A stretch of DNA of 14,459 nucleotides, taken from assembly GCA_009919445.1 (NCBI GenBank), contig RGBY01000037.1, positions 1 through 14,459 on the forward strand, given 5' to 3'. Of the stretch, positions 8,363 to 14,459 are shown piece by piece. Below the pieces are notes generated by a model that was given only the letters and a program-made list of their open reading frames with translations, did no database searches and was not told where the DNA came from. This DNA comes from Planctomycetia bacterium (GTDB lineage: Bacteria; Planctomycetota; Planctomycetia; Pirellulales; UBA1268). The stretch's first letter is position 1. Every line of letters starts with the position of its first letter. Made by a program: the position numbers and the translations under genes.

Positions 8363-8441
8363 CTTCTCGGCATGCTCAATGAGTCGGTCAGTGGCGTCGG
8401 GCCGTCTGTCAAAGAGGACATCCTCGATTTTCTCAAGGAGA
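8363..8441 (-). other. Deletion/frameshift junction inside metH
   Basis: The upstream fragment ends ...MPLVKIS followed at once by TGA. In intact MetH proteins the next residues are the GGVSN...FSFRGN block of the folate-binding barrel. Shifting frame at the TGA gives DLLEKIEDVLFDRRPDATDR, which matches the linker that lies about 50 residues later in E. coli MetH and runs into the C-terminal fragment. So about 150 nt are absent and the frame has changed. The two fragments plus the missing part sum to about 1,230 residues, the usual MetH length. Confidence 0.8.
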
Positions 8442-10130
8442 TCAGGAAATCTTCACCAGTGGCATCCGTTTTTTCATTTCCCTGGTCGCCTCAATGAAAT
8501 TGACGGCGTACCGGTTGTGCTCCTCCATGCCGGTGGCAACGGTGAGGATGTTGGGGTCGAAGATAATGTCTTCTGGAGGGAAGTCGGCCTCTTCGGTGAG
8601 GAGTCGGTAGGCCCGCTCACAGATCGATACCCGCCGTTCAATGTCAGTTGCCTGGCCTTCTTCGTCGAAGGCCATGACGACCACCGCGGCACCATATCGG
8701 CGAATCGTCCGTGCCTGGTGCAGGAAGGACGCTTCCCCTTCTTTCAGGCTGATGGAGTTCACAACCCCTTTGCCCTGAATGCACTTGAGCCCGGCTTCAA
8801 GGACTTCCCAACGCGAAGAATCGATCATGATCGGAACCCGAGAGACATCGGGTTCGCTTGAGAGCAGCGTGAGGAACTTGGTCATCACCGCTGGCCCATC
8901 GAGCATGCCCTCATCGACATTCACGTCGATGAGATTAGCGCCGTTTTCCACCTGCTGGCGGGCAACGCTGAGGGCTGCCTCGTAGTTTTCATCTTTGATG
9001 AGGCGAGCGAATGCCCGTGAGCCAGTGACATTCGTCCGTTCGCCAATGATGGTAAAGCTGCTTTCCGGGCGGATCTCCAGCAGTTCCAGGCCAGAGTAGC
9101 GACTCAATAGCGGTGGCTGAGCTGGCTGCCTCGGTGGATGCGGGGCGACAGCCTCGGCTATGGCTCGAATGTGATCCGGGGTCGTCCCGCAGCAGCCACC
9201 GACGATATTCAGCAGGCCATCGCGGGCAAACTCGCCGATCACAGCGGCCATCATTTCCGGAGTTTCATCAAAGCCACCCAAGGCATTGGGGAGCCCAGCG
9301 TTCGGGTAGCAGCTGACAAGCCGCGAGGTAATTCGTGAGAGATCCGAGAGGTACGGGCGGATCTTTTCCGGGCCGAGCGCGCAGTTGATTCCGATGCTGA
9401 GCAGGTTGGCATGAGAGACGCTCTGCCAGCAGGCTTCGACAGTCTGGGCCGACAGGGTGCGGCCCCCTTCGAATACGGTGAACGAGGCCATCACTGGCAG
9501 CCGGATGCCGGTCGACTGAAAGACGTCTTCGATTGCGAACAGAGCGGCCTTGAGGACGAGCGTGTCAAATGCCGTCTCAGCCAGAAGCAGGTCGACGCCC
9601 CCTTCCAGAAGGGCTTCGATCTGTTCCCGGTAGCAGGCCACCATTTCATCAAAGGTGACATCGCGATGGCCGGGGTCTGCCACGTTTCCAGCAATCGAGA
9701 GCTGTTTATTGGTCGGGCCGATTGAGCCGGCCACAAAACGGGGCCGCTCAGGATTCTGGGCGGTTACTGCATCGGCCGCCTCACGAGCAATGCGGCAGGC
9801 TGCCAGATTGAGCTCTCGCGTCTGATCGGCAAGGCCGAAGTCAGCCAGGGCAACCGGAGTGGCTCCAAATGTGTTGGTCTCGATGATATCGGCGCCGGCA
9901 TCGAGAAATGAGGTGTGAATCTGCCGAATGGCCTCCGGCTGGGAGAGGGTCAGCACGTCGATGCAGTTTTTCAGGTCACGTTGGTGATCCTGAAATGGTT
10001 TGCCCCGAAAGCCCGCCTCGTCGAAACCAAGGGCGTGCACCATGGTCCCCATGGCACCGTCAAGAATGGCGATCCGTTGTGAAAGGAGGTTGAGTAGGAG
10101 CTCCGTGCGGGGGGGCTGAGAAGATGACAT
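8442..10130 (-). CDS. metH: Cobalamin-dependent methionine synthase, N-terminal fragment (homocysteine and partial folate domains) of a broken metH
   Basis: Upstream half of MetH, 562 residues from ATG 10130 (MSSSQPP). The frame stays open to 10223, but homology begins only around RIAILDGAMGTM (19-30). The homocysteine-binding barrel (about 15-325) keeps all three zinc ligands: Cys250 (GINCALGPE) and Cys313/Cys314 (GGCCGTTPDH). The methyltetrahydrofolate domain begins at about 357 with FTIIGERTNVTGSRAF and continues through DVNVDEGM, MIDSSRWEVLEAG and FDPNILTVATG. It then stops at VKIS*, before the final strand block that carries the Asn contacting folate. As it stands this product could not complete methyl transfer from folate. 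No strong ribosome site precedes 10130. The start is divergent from the membrane-protein gene at 10449. Confidence 0.9.
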   Translation of the reverse strand: MSSSQPPRTELLLNLLSQRIAILDGAMGTMVHALGFDEAGFRGKPFQDHQRDLKNCIDVLTLSQPEAIRQIHTSFLDAGADIIETNTFGATPVALADFGLADQTRELNLAACRIAREAADAVTAQNPERPRFVAGSIGPTNKQLSIAGNVADPGHRDVTFDEMVACYREQIEALLEGGVDLLLAETAFDTLVLKAALFAIEDVFQSTGIRLPVMASFTVFEGGRTLSAQTVEACWQSVSHANLLSIGINCALGPEKIRPYLSDLSRITSRLVSCYPNAGLPNALGGFDETPEMMAAVIGEFARDGLLNIVGGCCGTTPDHIRAIAEAVAPHPPRQPAQPPLLSRYSGLELLEIRPESSFTIIGERTNVTGSRAFARLIKDENYEAALSVARQQVENGANLIDVNVDEGMLDGPAVMTKFLTLLSSEPDVSRVPIMIDSSRWEVLEAGLKCIQGKGVVNSISLKEGEASFLHQARTIRRYGAAVVVMAFDEEGQATDIERRVSICERAYRLLTEEADFPPEDIIFDPNILTVATGMEEHNRYAVNFIEATREMKKRMPLVKIS

Positions 10131-10448
10131 CAGACTTTCGTGCTGGTGGGGCCGGGAGATTGACACGCTGGCGACTACGAACCGCCGTGACAATTGTTTT
10201 GCCGAGTATTTCGACGTTTTCACCCATCATAGGCGAGACGGGCCTGCCGTCATACCGGCCCCCCTTGGGGATTAACTGTTCGGTCAATTCGGTGCGGTTT
10301 TCCAGCCGCCCTCGATGAGGCGGTACGGCCCCAGGCCGCCCGGATGCTGCTGACCACGACGGGCCTGGCAACCTGGACAGCGGGAAAGGCTCTCCTTCAA
10401 GTGTGTGTGGAGTTCGGGTCGATAGCCACCGTTAGGGGAGCGGTGTGC
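10131..10448. other. 318-nt divergent intergenic region (metH leader and trio promoter region)
   Basis: This stretch should hold promoters for both metH (-) and the membrane-protein operon (+), but I see no convincing -35/-10 pair on either strand. Short structures are present: GACGG/CCGTC around a GCCTG loop (10237-10251) and the tight palindrome CCCCTTGGGG (10261-10270). I looked on the metH strand for cobalamin, SAM and SAH riboswitch cores and recognised none. A minus-strand open frame crosses the region (10371 to 10060) but runs into metH and resembles nothing I know. Confidence 0.45.
10434..10440 (+). promoter_or_regulatory. Strong ribosome binding site fixing the start at 10449
   Basis: AGGGGAG ends 8 nt before ATG 10449. 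The same frame is open to an upstream TTG/ATG region near 10344 with no comparable site, so 10449 is the preferred start. Confidence 0.6.
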
Positions 10449-11102
10449 ATGGAGACGATTGCAATATTTCCGACAGTTCCGTCAGACGATGGCGGGCAGC
10501 CGTTCGTAGCGAAAGAAATCGTTCTCCGTCGGCCCGTTGCGAGAGAGCCGCAGCAGACCGTGTCAGCGGAGCCAGAGGCCGGGGAACTCTCAGAAGCAGC
10601 CGCAGCCTCGTTCGAGCACGAAGAACTGGCTAGTCTGCCTGAAGAGCCAGCAGGAACTGAGCCGGCTGTGATGGCTGCTGACGTTTCGGCAGCAGAGCAG
10701 TCGTCGGAGGTGTTGGCTGAAGCTGCGGCAGGATCGGCATCTGCCGTCGATCAGGCCTCGGCAGAGTTGGTGGTGGCGAACCCGGCCAGTTCTGCTACCC
10801 CTGATTCTCTTACGCCTGATCCTGTTCCTGTGGCCCCTGCTTCGATTGCACCGCCGCTGGGCACTCGTCCGCGGCGACGGCAGCAGCGGCGACCGGCCGG
10901 GCGAGCCTCGGTGGCGGAGCATCGCCAGAGTGGCCGCTGGGGATCAGTCGCTGTTCTGGCAGCCATCGCAGCTGTCGTTTGGCTGGCTGTGCTGGCTGTG
11001 GAACGGCAGCCACTGGATGAGGTTCCTGGAGGCAGTCAGTCGCTGCGAATTGCGGCAGAACCAGAATTCCGACAGCCTGCCGGTGGACGGAGTGTGCGAT
11101 GA
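10449..11102 (+). CDS. Ala/Glu/Pro-rich single-pass membrane protein, first gene of the P-loop trio
   Basis: A 217-residue protein of unknown function. Residues 1-30 are ordinary (METIAIFPTVPSDDGGQPF). Residues about 35-138 are low-complexity Ala/Glu/Ser/Pro and probably disordered. A basic patch follows (139-163, with RPRRRQQRRPAGRAS). One hydrophobic helix (164-184, WGSVAVLAAIAAVVWLAVLAV) and a 33-residue tail complete it. The positive-inside rule puts the long N-terminal part in the cytoplasm and the short tail outside. It overlaps the next gene by 4 nt (ATGA), so it is tightly coupled to a BY-kinase-like protein. In polysaccharide export loci such kinases work with Wzz-type membrane proteins. 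This one lacks the second helix and the large periplasmic domain of Wzz, so it can at most be a functional stand-in. I do not recognise its family. Confidence 0.8.
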   Translation: METIAIFPTVPSDDGGQPFVAKEIVLRRPVAREPQQTVSAEPEAGELSEAAAASFEHEELASLPEEPAGTEPAVMAADVSAAEQSSEVLAEAAAGSASAVDQASAELVVANPASSATPDSLTPDPVPVAPASIAPPLGTRPRRRQQRRPAGRASVAEHRQSGRWGSVAVLAAIAAVVWLAVLAVERQPLDEVPGGSQSLRIAAEPEFRQPAGGRSVR

Positions 11103-11743
11103 GTTTTGATCTGCTCGATACCGCCTTTTTGCAACGCGCTGCTTCTCCAGCAGTGCCAGCGACAGGCGTTGCTCTGCCGGCTGCACCAGCCACGCCCGCA
11201 GGTGTCGTTGCCGAGGCTAATAGATCAGACTCCGTGGTGGTGGCCGATGGTGTGCTCGCACGGCTACTCGATTCTTGCCCTGACCAGTGGTGGGCGTTGG
11301 CTGACCGTCTTGCTGCTGCTTGGCAGTCTGGCAGCCGGTCAATCGCTGTCGCGGGGCATGCCCCACGTGAGGGACGGTCGACCTTGATTCATGGTTTGGA
11401 GCTCATCCTGCCAGTTCTCGGCTGTCCGGTGCGGTCGTATGAATCGTCCGCTGAATGGTGGCAAGAACTCGTGGGCGATGCTGAGCGTTGGCAGTGGCAC
11501 CGGGAGCAGGCTGACAGGCAGCATGAGCTGGTCCTCGTCGACGCGGGCATCTGGTTCCCGCCGGGTAGGCTGCGGCTGCACCCGCTCCGGCTGGCCAGTT
11601 TTGGCTTCGATGCCATCATTGTGGCCCGTCGTCAGGAGACTGCCCCCTGCCCTGCTTCGATGAAGGCTCTGGCCGAAATTGGGGTGAGTCTGCTGGGAGA
11701 GGTTGTTAGTTTTGCACCGGCGGCAGCAGTGAGGGCGGCATGA
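11099..11743 (+). CDS. BY-kinase/ParA-like P-loop protein with an altered Walker A
   Basis: A 214-residue protein. After an Ala/Pro-rich N-terminus (about 14-40), residues 80-205 follow the layout of CpsD/CapB/Wzc-type tyrosine kinases and other MinD/ParA-fold ATPases. A strand SIAVAG leads into GHAPREGRST (86-95), where the family normally has PxEGKST/T; here the lysine is Arg93. A second hydrophobic strand ending in Asp, HELVLVDAGIW (142-152), resembles Walker A'/B. A later strand AIIVARRQETA (172-182) fits the fold. There is no Tyr-rich C-terminal tail, the autophosphorylation site of BY-kinases, so kinase activity is doubtful. Genes on both sides overlap it by 4 nt. A divergent, perhaps regulatory, homologue of EPS/PEP-CTERM-locus kinases is my best reading; the fold assignment rests on motifs alone. 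Confidence 0.75.
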   Translation: MSFDLLDTAFLQRAASPAVPATGVALPAAPATPAGVVAEANRSDSVVVADGVLARLLDSCPDQWWALADRLAAAWQSGSRSIAVAGHAPREGRSTLIHGLELILPVLGCPVRSYESSAEWWQELVGDAERWQWHREQADRQHELVLVDAGIWFPPGRLRLHPLRLASFGFDAIIVARRQETAPCPASMKALAEIGVSLLGEVVSFAPAAAVRAA

Positions 11744-12462
11744 AAACGTCCCACGATTCGCTTTATGGGCCGCAGCAGGCTGCTGCCGCGAGACTGCTGT
11801 ACGCCGTGCGACAGCAACAGGGAGTTGCCGTGCTCTGCGGGCCTGGAGGCACGGGTGTGAGTACGGTCCTTGATCATGTGGCCAATGAGCTTGAATCAGC
11901 CGGCCTGAGTGCGATCAGGGTGAGTGGTCGCAATCTGGTTGTCGATCAGCTTGCCGATTTGCGAAGCGTGAGAACCAACCAGTCGGCTGACCGGGCGATA
12001 GCGTTCGCTGGCCTGAGGGAAGGGAAAGCGGGGTCGGCTGCCCCCGTGCTGCTCGTTGATGACGGCCATGGTTGTGAGGCTTCCCAGCTGGCTGAATTCG
12101 TCGTAACGATCCAGGCATCGCTCCCCTCGGCTGCCATCGTGCTGGCTGGTCGCGGGCGGCTGCTCACGCTCTTGGCGCGTGAGCAGGAACTCCAAGAGCA
12201 GGTGCTGCTTCGAGCCGTCTTGCCGCCGTGGGCCTTGCCCGAGACGGCTGCCTTTGTGCGGGAGCGGTTTGCAGCTGCCAGGGTGCCGGTGTCAGACGAT
12301 GCCCTCCTGACAACCATGCACGAGATTGCAGCCGGAATCCCCCAGGCAATCGTGCGGCTGGTGGAAACAGCGGTTCTCATTGCGAAAGCCCATCCGGCTC
12401 ATTTACTCAGAAGAGTTGATGTCGAGCAGATGCACGATCGACTGAGCCTGGCGGCAGCATAG
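11740..12462 (+). CDS. ExeA/GspA-like AAA ATPase with a Lys-to-Val Walker A
   Basis: A 240-residue AAA-type ATPase of the ExeA family, which includes the secretion ATPases found in PEP-CTERM/exopolysaccharide loci. It has the usual order: an N-terminal helix (about 11-26), Walker A at 34-42 reading GPGGTGVST, Walker B VLLVDDGH (103-110, family usually DEAH), a sensor strand AAIVLAGRGR (131-140), then LQEQVLLRAVLPPWALPETAAF, which matches the arginine-finger and lid region, and a winged-helix-like end with EIAAGIPQAIVRLVETAVLIA (195-215). The Walker A lysine is replaced by Val40 (codon GTG), and the Glu after the Walker B Asp is Asp. Nucleotide binding or hydrolysis may be weak. The start overlaps the previous stop by 4 nt, with GAGGG 4 nt upstream. 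An inositol-phosphatase-like gene follows after 28 nt. Confidence 0.87.
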   Translation: MKTSHDSLYGPQQAAAARLLYAVRQQQGVAVLCGPGGTGVSTVLDHVANELESAGLSAIRVSGRNLVVDQLADLRSVRTNQSADRAIAFAGLREGKAGSAAPVLLVDDGHGCEASQLAEFVVTIQASLPSAAIVLAGRGRLLTLLAREQELQEQVLLRAVLPPWALPETAAFVRERFAAARVPVSDDALLTTMHEIAAGIPQAIVRLVETAVLIAKAHPAHLLRRVDVEQMHDRLSLAAA

Positions 12463-12490
12463 AGACAGACCACGACACAGAAGAGGAAAG

Positions 12491-13507
12491 ATGGACGGAT
12501 CGTCTGCGGAACGATTTCGCCAACTGCTCTGTGGCCTGCAGGATGCGATTCGGGACCGGCTTGTCGCAGCTCGTGCGGAAACTGTTTCGGAGACACTCGC
12601 TGCCATTGTCGATGTCACTGCGGCTGACACGATTTATCATATTGACCGGGTAAGTGAGTCAGTTGTCTTTGACTGGTTTGACCGTTGCTGGCCAACGGCT
12701 GAGCCCGTGGAGCTTGTCATGGAGGGAGGAAAGGAAGGGACTCCCTGCACTTTCCCAAGAGGCCGCCCGCTTGCTGACTGCCGCTGGGTCTGCATTATTG
12801 ATCCGGTCGATGGCACACGGACTCTTATGTACGACAAGCGGTCGGCCTGGACACTGGCGGCGATTGCACCAAGGCGGCCTGACGGTACGCGGTTGGCGGA
12901 TCTCAAGGTTGCAGCCATGACCGAGTTGCCCTGCCGAAAACAGTGGGCATCCGATCAGATCAGTGGCGTGCGAGGAGGCGGTCGCCCCGGTCTTGTTGTC
13001 GAGCGGGTCGATGTCCGCACTGGGAGCCGGACAGCAATCGATCTCAAGCCGTCTCAGGGGACTGATTTTCATCACGCCTTCGCTTCATTCAGTCGCTTCT
13101 TCCCCGCCGGCAAGTCGCTGCTGGCTGAACTCGAAGAGAGCCTCTGGCGTGAGTTGTACGGGAATAATGCGGCAGCTGGTCCGGTCGTGTTCGATGACCA
13201 ATATCTGGCGAGCAGTGGGCAGCTCTATGAGCTGATGGCAGGGCATGACAGGATGATTGGCGATTTGCGTCCGCAGGTTTACCAGCGTCTGGGGCTCCAG
13301 CAGGCGATCACGTGCCATCCTTATGATCTCTGTACAAGTTTCCTGCTTGAGGAAGCTGGGGGGGTGGTGGAATCCCCTCTGGGTGGTCCTCTTGATGCCC
13401 CACTCGATACAACAACGCCAGTTGGCTGGATAGGCTTTGCCAACCAAACGCTGGCGAGGCTTGTACGGCCCGTTCTGCACCGGCTTATTCGGGAGCGACT
13501 TCTCTGA
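12491..13507 (+). CDS. Inositol monophosphatase superfamily (FIG/IMPase) enzyme
   Basis: A Mg-dependent sugar- or nucleotide-phosphate phosphatase of the IMPase/FBPase/CysQ fold. The 338 residues exceed the usual 260-280. The signature IIDPVDGTRTLMY (102-114) provides metal ligands Asp104 and Asp107 and the loop Gly-Thr. A glutamate near 78 (VMEGG) may stand for the family's first metal Glu, but the usual GEE is not seen. The C-terminal metal motif, normally WD(x)AA, appears as HPYDLCTSFLLEEAGGVVE (276-294) with Asp279. A family-like FSRFF region is at about 200-204. The start ATG is preceded by AGAGGAA at 12482-12488, a good ribosome site. The substrate cannot be told. The 28-nt gap to the P-loop trio suggests one transcript. 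An insertion around residues 150-265 relative to typical IMPases probably shapes the substrate pocket. Confidence 0.87.
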   Translation: MDGSSAERFRQLLCGLQDAIRDRLVAARAETVSETLAAIVDVTAADTIYHIDRVSESVVFDWFDRCWPTAEPVELVMEGGKEGTPCTFPRGRPLADCRWVCIIDPVDGTRTLMYDKRSAWTLAAIAPRRPDGTRLADLKVAAMTELPCRKQWASDQISGVRGGGRPGLVVERVDVRTGSRTAIDLKPSQGTDFHHAFASFSRFFPAGKSLLAELEESLWRELYGNNAAAGPVVFDDQYLASSGQLYELMAGHDRMIGDLRPQVYQRLGLQQAITCHPYDLCTSFLLEEAGGVVESPLGGPLDAPLDTTTPVGWIGFANQTLARLVRPVLHRLIRERLL

Positions 13508-13603
13508 ATGATTGCTGGTGATGCAGAAGGCACAACGCGTCGCCGGAGTGATTATTGTGGGCTGCCCTGATTTTGGATGGTCGGTTCAAGCTCTTAGCAC
13601 CAC

Positions 13604-13616
13604 TCTCCGGTGGAGA
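13604..13616 (+). promoter_or_regulatory. Hairpin covering the ribosome binding site of the phosphatase gene
   Basis: TCTCC and GGAGA form a 5-bp stem around a GGT loop. The right arm contains the GGAG Shine-Dalgarno (13612-13615), 8 nt before ATG 13624. The left arm could instead pair over six bases (CTCCGG, 13605-13610) with CCGGAG at 13543-13548, which would free the site. This is seen in the sequence only; function is inferred. Confidence 0.3.
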
Positions 13617-13623
13617 ATAAAAA

Positions 13624-14459
13624 ATGACACCATCTGATACCAGCGTGGGGCGAGGAGAAGATCTTGTGCGGCTGTTAGAGGTCGCCCGGCGGTTGGGGGT
13701 AACTGTTGAACTCGATCCTCTGTTGGCCGTGATAATCGATGCGGCGACCGATCTGCTCAACTGCGAGCGAGCGACGGTTTTTCTTTACGATGCGGAGGCC
13801 AAAGAACTCTGTAGTCGAATCGCGACTGGCCTGGAGGATTCACCGATTTCTGAGATTCGGTTCCCAGTGCGTCGAGGCATAGCTGGCGAGGTGGCTCGAA
13901 CCGGTCAGCTAGTCAATCTGGCAGACGCCTATGCCGATCCACGATTCAACAGCGAGTTTGATAAGGCTACTGGTTTTCGAACACGCAATATGCTCGCGGT
14001 GAGTTTGGTTGATCATGATGGAGCCACCGTAGGAGTCTTGCAGTTGCTCAACAAACGGATGGGATCATTTCAGCCACATGATGAGGAAGTCGCGACTTTT
14101 TTGGGGAGTCAGGCCGGAGTTGCGATTCAGCGGCAACAACTGCTTGAGCATTTTGCAGATAAGCAACGGATCGAGCGTGATCTCAGCATTGCCTGTTCTA
14201 TCCAGAGAGGGCTCTTGCCAAATCAGGCCCCCCGGTTTCAGGGCTTTGATATTGCCGGCTGGAATCAGCCAGCGGATGAAACGGGTGGAGATTTCTATGA
14301 CTTTTTGCAACTTGATGACGGCACCCTCGCGGTCATCGTTGCTGATGTGACCGGTCATGGAATTGGTCCTGCTCTGATCATGACAGAAGCCAGGGCATTG
14401 TTTCGGGCAGCGCTTCTGGGAGGGTCAGGGCTGGAACGTGCCGTAGCCGATGTGCAGCG
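13624..14459 (+). CDS. GAF-domain SpoIIE/RsbU-type serine phosphatase, cut by the window end
   Basis: This frame is open from ATG 13624 to the last base (278 residues seen). Residues about 31-168 form a GAF sensor domain, with LLNCERATVFLYD, RRGIAGEVARTG, NMLAVSLVD and VLQLLNKR. A helical linker (170-197) contains DKQRIERDLSIACSIQRGLL, typical just before PP2C domains. The SpoIIE/PP2C phosphatase domain begins at about 207 with DETGGDFYDF (218-227; metal Asp223) and ADVTGHGIGPAL (240-251; metal Asp241). Its remaining part lies outside. Such proteins dephosphorylate anti-sigma-factor antagonists in partner-switching stress or sigma-factor control. No antagonist or anti-sigma gene is visible here. 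The start has GGAG 8 nt upstream. It is separated from the previous gene by 116 nt, so it is probably transcribed separately. Confidence 0.92.
   Translation, partial: MTPSDTSVGRGEDLVRLLEVARRLGVTVELDPLLAVIIDAATDLLNCERATVFLYDAEAKELCSRIATGLEDSPISEIRFPVRRGIAGEVARTGQLVNLADAYADPRFNSEFDKATGFRTRNMLAVSLVDHDGATVGVLQLLNKRMGSFQPHDEEVATFLGSQAGVAIQRQQLLEHFADKQRIERDLSIACSIQRGLLPNQAPRFQGFDIAGWNQPADETGGDFYDFLQLDDGTLAVIVADVTGHGIGPALIMTEARALFRAALLGGSGLERAVADVQ

Noticed and set aside
5511..8497. Long plus-strand open frames opposite xerD and metH (for example 6515-7564 and 7799-8497)
   Set aside because: They are antisense shadows of strongly conserved minus-strand genes in GC-rich DNA and have no family resemblance.
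10160..10188. TTGACA on the + strand in the divergent region
   Set aside because: The correctly spaced hexamer is CCGCCG, not a -10 box, and the site is far from the + strand gene.
10060..10371. Minus-strand open frame of 103 codons in the metH leader
   Set aside because: It runs 70 nt into metH in another frame, has no recognisable homology or ribosome site, and its end is low-complexity. More likely a chance frame.
1..14459. CRISPR arrays, tRNA/rRNA genes, insertion sequences
   Set aside because: No regularly spaced repeats, cloverleaf-like elements, transposase frames or terminal inverted repeats were seen on reading both strands.

Overview
The window is 14.5 kb of GC-rich, densely coding bacterial DNA. 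Several things point to a member of the Planctomycetota. There is an ExbB-type channel protein with an N-terminal signal or membrane segment and an Ala/Pro linker. It is followed by two adjacent ExbD paralogues and preceded by large TPR proteins. There is also an XerD-type recombinase, and a small locus that looks like the P-loop ATPases of exopolysaccharide/PEP-CTERM clusters. This assignment rests on gene style and content only; no rRNA or marker gene is present.

Region 1 (1-5514, + strand) is an envelope-energisation cluster. A large TPR-like protein, cut by the window start, overlaps a secreted TPR protein by 4 nt. After 132 nt come exbB/tolQ-like, exbD/tolR-like 1 and exbD/tolR-like 2, closely packed. 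The three membrane genes would form a proton-driven motor. The TPR proteins are candidate periplasmic or accessory partners. No TonB, TolA, TolB or Pal is in view. A weak hairpin with a short T-run follows the last gene.

Region 2 (5541-10130, - strand) holds metH, broken into two reading frames, followed by a xerD-like recombinase 17 nt downstream. The N-terminal MetH half (homocysteine domain plus most of the folate domain) stops just before the conserved end of the folate barrel. The C-terminal half (cobalamin and SAM-activation domains) resumes in another frame. About 50 residues are missing at the junction, so this is an internal deletion, not a simple split gene. It may be real or an assembly error.

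Region 3 (10449-12462, + strand) is divergent from metH across a 318-nt intergenic stretch. It is a three-gene, 4-nt-overlapping operon: an Ala/Glu/Pro-rich single-pass membrane protein, a BY-kinase/ParA-like protein whose P-loop lysine is Arg, and an ExeA/GspA-like AAA ATPase whose P-loop lysine is Val. The combination resembles a reduced version of the Wzz-kinase-ATPase sets of polysaccharide export loci, but with altered nucleotide-binding sites. It is the best candidate here for an undescribed system.

Region 4 (12491-14459, + strand) contains an inositol-monophosphatase-superfamily enzyme 28 nt after the trio. After a 116-nt gap with a possible ribosome-site-masking hairpin comes a GAF plus SpoIIE/RsbU-type protein phosphatase that runs off the window end.
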